Positions 14,028 to 16,070 of a DNA stretch of 16,070 nucleotides are shown piece after piece. Within the stretch, counting starts at the first letter, position 1. Each line of letters opens with the position of its first letter. Under the pieces are notes generated by a model. It had not been told where the DNA came from, did no database searches, and worked only from the letters and a program-made list of their open reading frames with translations. Made by a program: the position numbers and the translations under genes. Source of the stretch: a bacterium Ga0077546 (GTDB lineage Bacteria > Cyanobacteriota > Vampirovibrionia > Obscuribacterales > Obscuribacteraceae); contig LNEX01000437.1 of assembly GCA_001464165.1 (NCBI GenBank), forward strand, positions 1-16,070, in the 5' to 3' direction.

Positions 14028-15365
14028 ATGACTTTTGCAGGTAAGAAGCTTCAAGACATTTACGACTCTGGTTCAGCACGACTGAATGAGTTAGAAGAAG
14101 CATCCACAGCGAAGCTGGCAAACAAAGCATCAGCGCACGTAAACGAGCGCCAGGAATCAGAACAGCAATCAAAAATGGAAGTAGCAGCCAAGGCTGCTGC
14201 GGTGGAAGAAGAAATCAAAAGGCAAGCAAAGGAGGCAGTTGAACGCCTGCGCAATGCTGCCGAAAGAGAGCGCCTTAACACAGAAACTCATCTGCAACAG
14301 CTAACCGAGCGCTTGGCTCTCTTCAATGATGACTTGCGCAGAGCGATAGCCGACCTAAAAATTAGCCACGAGAGCACTTTAGACGATAACTTTATGCGGG
14401 CAGCCGACCACTATTCTAGTGTTGTCGAAGGTGCCGCAGTGGAGCTAGAAACGCAGCATTACCTAAGCGGCCAGCGCTTAAGATCACAATCCAGCTTCTT
14501 TTCAAATTCTCTACAACAAAAATTAGATCACAGTTTGTGGGAATCGCGCGGCAGCGAGAAGCAGTCAAACAGCGCTCTATTTCGCAATTATATGCAAAAA
14601 GCAAACAGTATCGAAAGCCATTTTTCGACTTTGATGCAGCGTTTTAATGCCGATTTTCAAGCTGAATTCAACAATCTAGAATCGCACTCAAAAGCGTCAG
14701 AAAGTGGCCTAGAAGGTGATTCGGAGGCCCTCCATCTCAAAATCGACGACATCTTGCGGGCTATCGAACAAGATGTAAACAATGTATTTAGCGCCGCCAG
14801 CGACTCAAATGTTAGCGCCTTGAAAGCGAAGTTTGAAGGAGTCTGCGAACAAATAGAAGACCTTTCACTTGAGGCCTCAAATCGCCTAGGTGATGATACC
14901 AGTGCCGCCACCACTCTTTTAACTCAAGCATCTCAGACAAGCAATGAAAATCTCAAGAAGAAATGCGACGACGTTAAGGAACGCGTACAAATGGATATGC
15001 AGGCCTTTGTCTCTCGCATGAATGGCAAGGTGAGCGAGACCGAACTAGTCAGAGCTCAACTAGAAGAAGCAAAGTCACGAGTAATTAATGAGATTCGCTC
15101 AGAGCTAATTGCTATTCGCAACGGCTTCGAGACAAAACTCGGAGAACTAATGAAAGACGCCGTGGCATCGCTTACAAATGTTGGCGCCGAAGTTGACGGT
15201 GAAATGAAAGGAGCCTACGAGCGCTCACTGTCAAAAATTGTAGCCGACAGCCAAAGTGCTAAAAACGAAATAGAAGAATCGACAACTAAGTTGGTAAAAC
15301 TAATAAATGATCAAAAAGCTGCGGCACTAAAAGAAATTGCGCATGCAGCAGGCGCTCCCGAATAA
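14028..15365 (+). CDS. Second long alpha-helical, probable coiled-coil protein, 445 aa
   Basis: Family not recognised. Residues of about 1-120 are strongly charged helix (e.g. VAAKAAAVEEEIKRQAKEAV, LRNAAERERLNTETHLQQL). The middle is richer in Ser, Asn and Phe (SQSSFFSNSLQQKLDHS), and the C-terminal half returns to charged helix (AQLEEAKSRVINEIRSELIA, ending KAAALKEIAHAAGAPE). No signal peptide, membrane segment or nucleotide-binding motif is seen. The Shine-Dalgarno GAGGAA (14015-14020) precedes the ATG by 7-9 nt. Similar size, composition and adjacency to the upstream gene suggest a paired structural function or an old duplication, but I see no clear residue-by-residue identity by eye. Confidence 0.88.
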   Translation: MTFAGKKLQDIYDSGSARLNELEEASTAKLANKASAHVNERQESEQQSKMEVAAKAAAVEEEIKRQAKEAVERLRNAAERERLNTETHLQQLTERLALFNDDLRRAIADLKISHESTLDDNFMRAADHYSSVVEGAAVELETQHYLSGQRLRSQSSFFSNSLQQKLDHSLWESRGSEKQSNSALFRNYMQKANSIESHFSTLMQRFNADFQAEFNNLESHSKASESGLEGDSEALHLKIDDILRAIEQDVNNVFSAASDSNVSALKAKFEGVCEQIEDLSLEASNRLGDDTSAATTLLTQASQTSNENLKKKCDDVKERVQMDMQAFVSRMNGKVSETELVRAQLEEAKSRVINEIRSELIAIRNGFETKLGELMKDAVASLTNVGAEVDGEMKGAYERSLSKIVADSQSAKNEIEESTTKLVKLINDQKAAALKEIAHAAGAPE

Positions 15366-15431
15366 CTATAGACTTAATCAGTATAAATAGACTAACACCC
15401 TTCCAGTCAGGACTCGTCACAAGATAACGCC

Positions 15432-16070
15432 ATGAACTCAATGCTCCGCCAACACCACTTGCGAATACCAGACGTCAAAGCCTACCTGCGGGTTTTTGAT
15501 AAAAATAAGCCGAGCTCACCAACTGATTGGGCAGCTCAAGAGAGCATGCTATATGAACCGGGTTATCTAATATTTTGTCTCGAACAAGTAGCAGCGCCAG
15601 CTGGCCTATCAACATTTTCTAAGAAGGCAGAAGAACAAGGCGAAACTTTCAGAGTAAAAGACCTTTGCGTTGTAATCAGCAAAGACGAAGGCCAATGTAT
15701 GGTGGTCAACGTCACAGCATCAGCTTATGAATTTAGAGTTCTTGATGCCCTTATGCAAGAGAAAGCAACCAAAGCTATTCTCGACGGAAAAGATTTCAAT
15801 TATTTGGCTTGTCGCCCGATTACTAGACTCGGGGCAAGTCAAGTAAAAGCTCTCTATCAAGTCGGTTCTAATTACGCACAAGGCGGCAGCAGACGCAGCT
15901 TGACAGTTGAAGGTTCTGCCCTCGAAGAGCCAGTAATCGCTTTGCTTGCCCAAATGGGAGCCAAGCTCACCCCGCAAGTAGGCAAGCCAGTTATTGACAT
16001 TGGCTCAGTTTGCCACATGATCTTCACGCCAGAAGGCCGTCAAGATGACAGAAACAAAACTGTTCTCAAG
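15432..16070 (+). CDS. Hypothetical protein, N-terminal 213 residues (runs off right edge)
   Basis: The frame is open from ATG 15432 to the last base (213 codons, no stop). It starts MNSMLRQHHLRIPDVKAYLR. No family is recognised. The sequence looks like a soluble globular alpha/beta protein, with hydrophobic strands such as FRVKDLCVVISKD, GQCMVVNVTASAYEFRVLD and GKPVIDIGSVCHMIF, and it contains several cysteines, unlike the helical genes before it. No signal peptide is seen. It lies 66 nt downstream of the second helical protein; the gap has TATAAA-like sequence at about 15381-15386 but no terminator, so it could belong to the same transcript or have its own promoter. The Shine-Dalgarno is weak. 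Confidence 0.72.
   Translation, partial: MNSMLRQHHLRIPDVKAYLRVFDKNKPSSPTDWAAQESMLYEPGYLIFCLEQVAAPAGLSTFSKKAEEQGETFRVKDLCVVISKDEGQCMVVNVTASAYEFRVLDALMQEKATKAILDGKDFNYLACRPITRLGASQVKALYQVGSNYAQGGSRRSLTVEGSALEEPVIALLAQMGAKLTPQVGKPVIDIGSVCHMIFTPEGRQDDRNKTVLK

Noticed and set aside
12587..15365. Chemoreceptor or SMC-like identity of the helical proteins
   Set aside because: No membrane segment, no receptor signalling tip and no Walker or signature motifs are visible; helical composition alone does not support either.
1..16070. Mobile element, phage, CRISPR or defence system
   Set aside because: No transposase, integrase, terminal inverted repeats, spaced direct repeats, nuclease-helicase or toxin-antitoxin pairs were found on reading both strands. 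The tRNA shows no attachment-site duplication within the window.

Overview
The window is a gene-dense bacterial segment of moderate G+C with chromosomal housekeeping genes and no insertion sequence, integrase, phage gene or CRISPR array that I can see. The gene set is consistent with an aerobic or facultative bacterium. It combines a pyruvate dehydrogenase complex with its lipoyl synthase, a proline dehydrogenase, planctomycete-style 24-residue leucine-rich repeats, and a tRNA whose CCA end is not encoded. The overall style reminds me of non-photosynthetic Cyanobacteria relatives (Obscuribacterales/Melainabacteria). That is an impression, not a demonstrated assignment.

Layout. Positions 1-470 hold the 5' end of a membrane glycosyltransferase-like gene (minus strand, running off the window), then tRNA-Lys(TTT) with its promoter and a strong terminator. 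Positions 471-4577 hold an unrecognised minus-strand gene, an LRR-DUF4240 protein, and an unusual reading frame joining an AlkA-type DNA glycosylase to a membrane segment and a probably extracytoplasmic C-terminal region. Positions 4663-6328 hold a proline dehydrogenase gene broken into two frames, with its Thr-His-Asp loop apparently missing, and a small GAF-domain protein. Positions 6339-12497 are the metabolic core: lipA on the minus strand, divergent from pdhA-pdhB-pdhC-lpdA. LipA makes the lipoyl cofactor carried by the E2 subunit, and E1, E2 and E3 convert pyruvate to acetyl-CoA. The E2 gene carries an apparent one-base frameshift in the linker after its lipoyl domain. Positions 12587-16070 hold two consecutive genes for long soluble alpha-helical, probably coiled-coil proteins, and the first 213 codons of an unrecognised gene running off the right edge.

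Points for a second look are the AlkA-membrane fusion, the disrupted proline dehydrogenase, the E2 frameshift (real or assembly error), a perfect inverted repeat in the lipA/pdhA divergent region, a 14-bp tandem duplication carrying both stop codons of two convergent genes, and the paired helical proteins. The helical pair is the best candidate for undescribed biology, but its function cannot be read from sequence alone.
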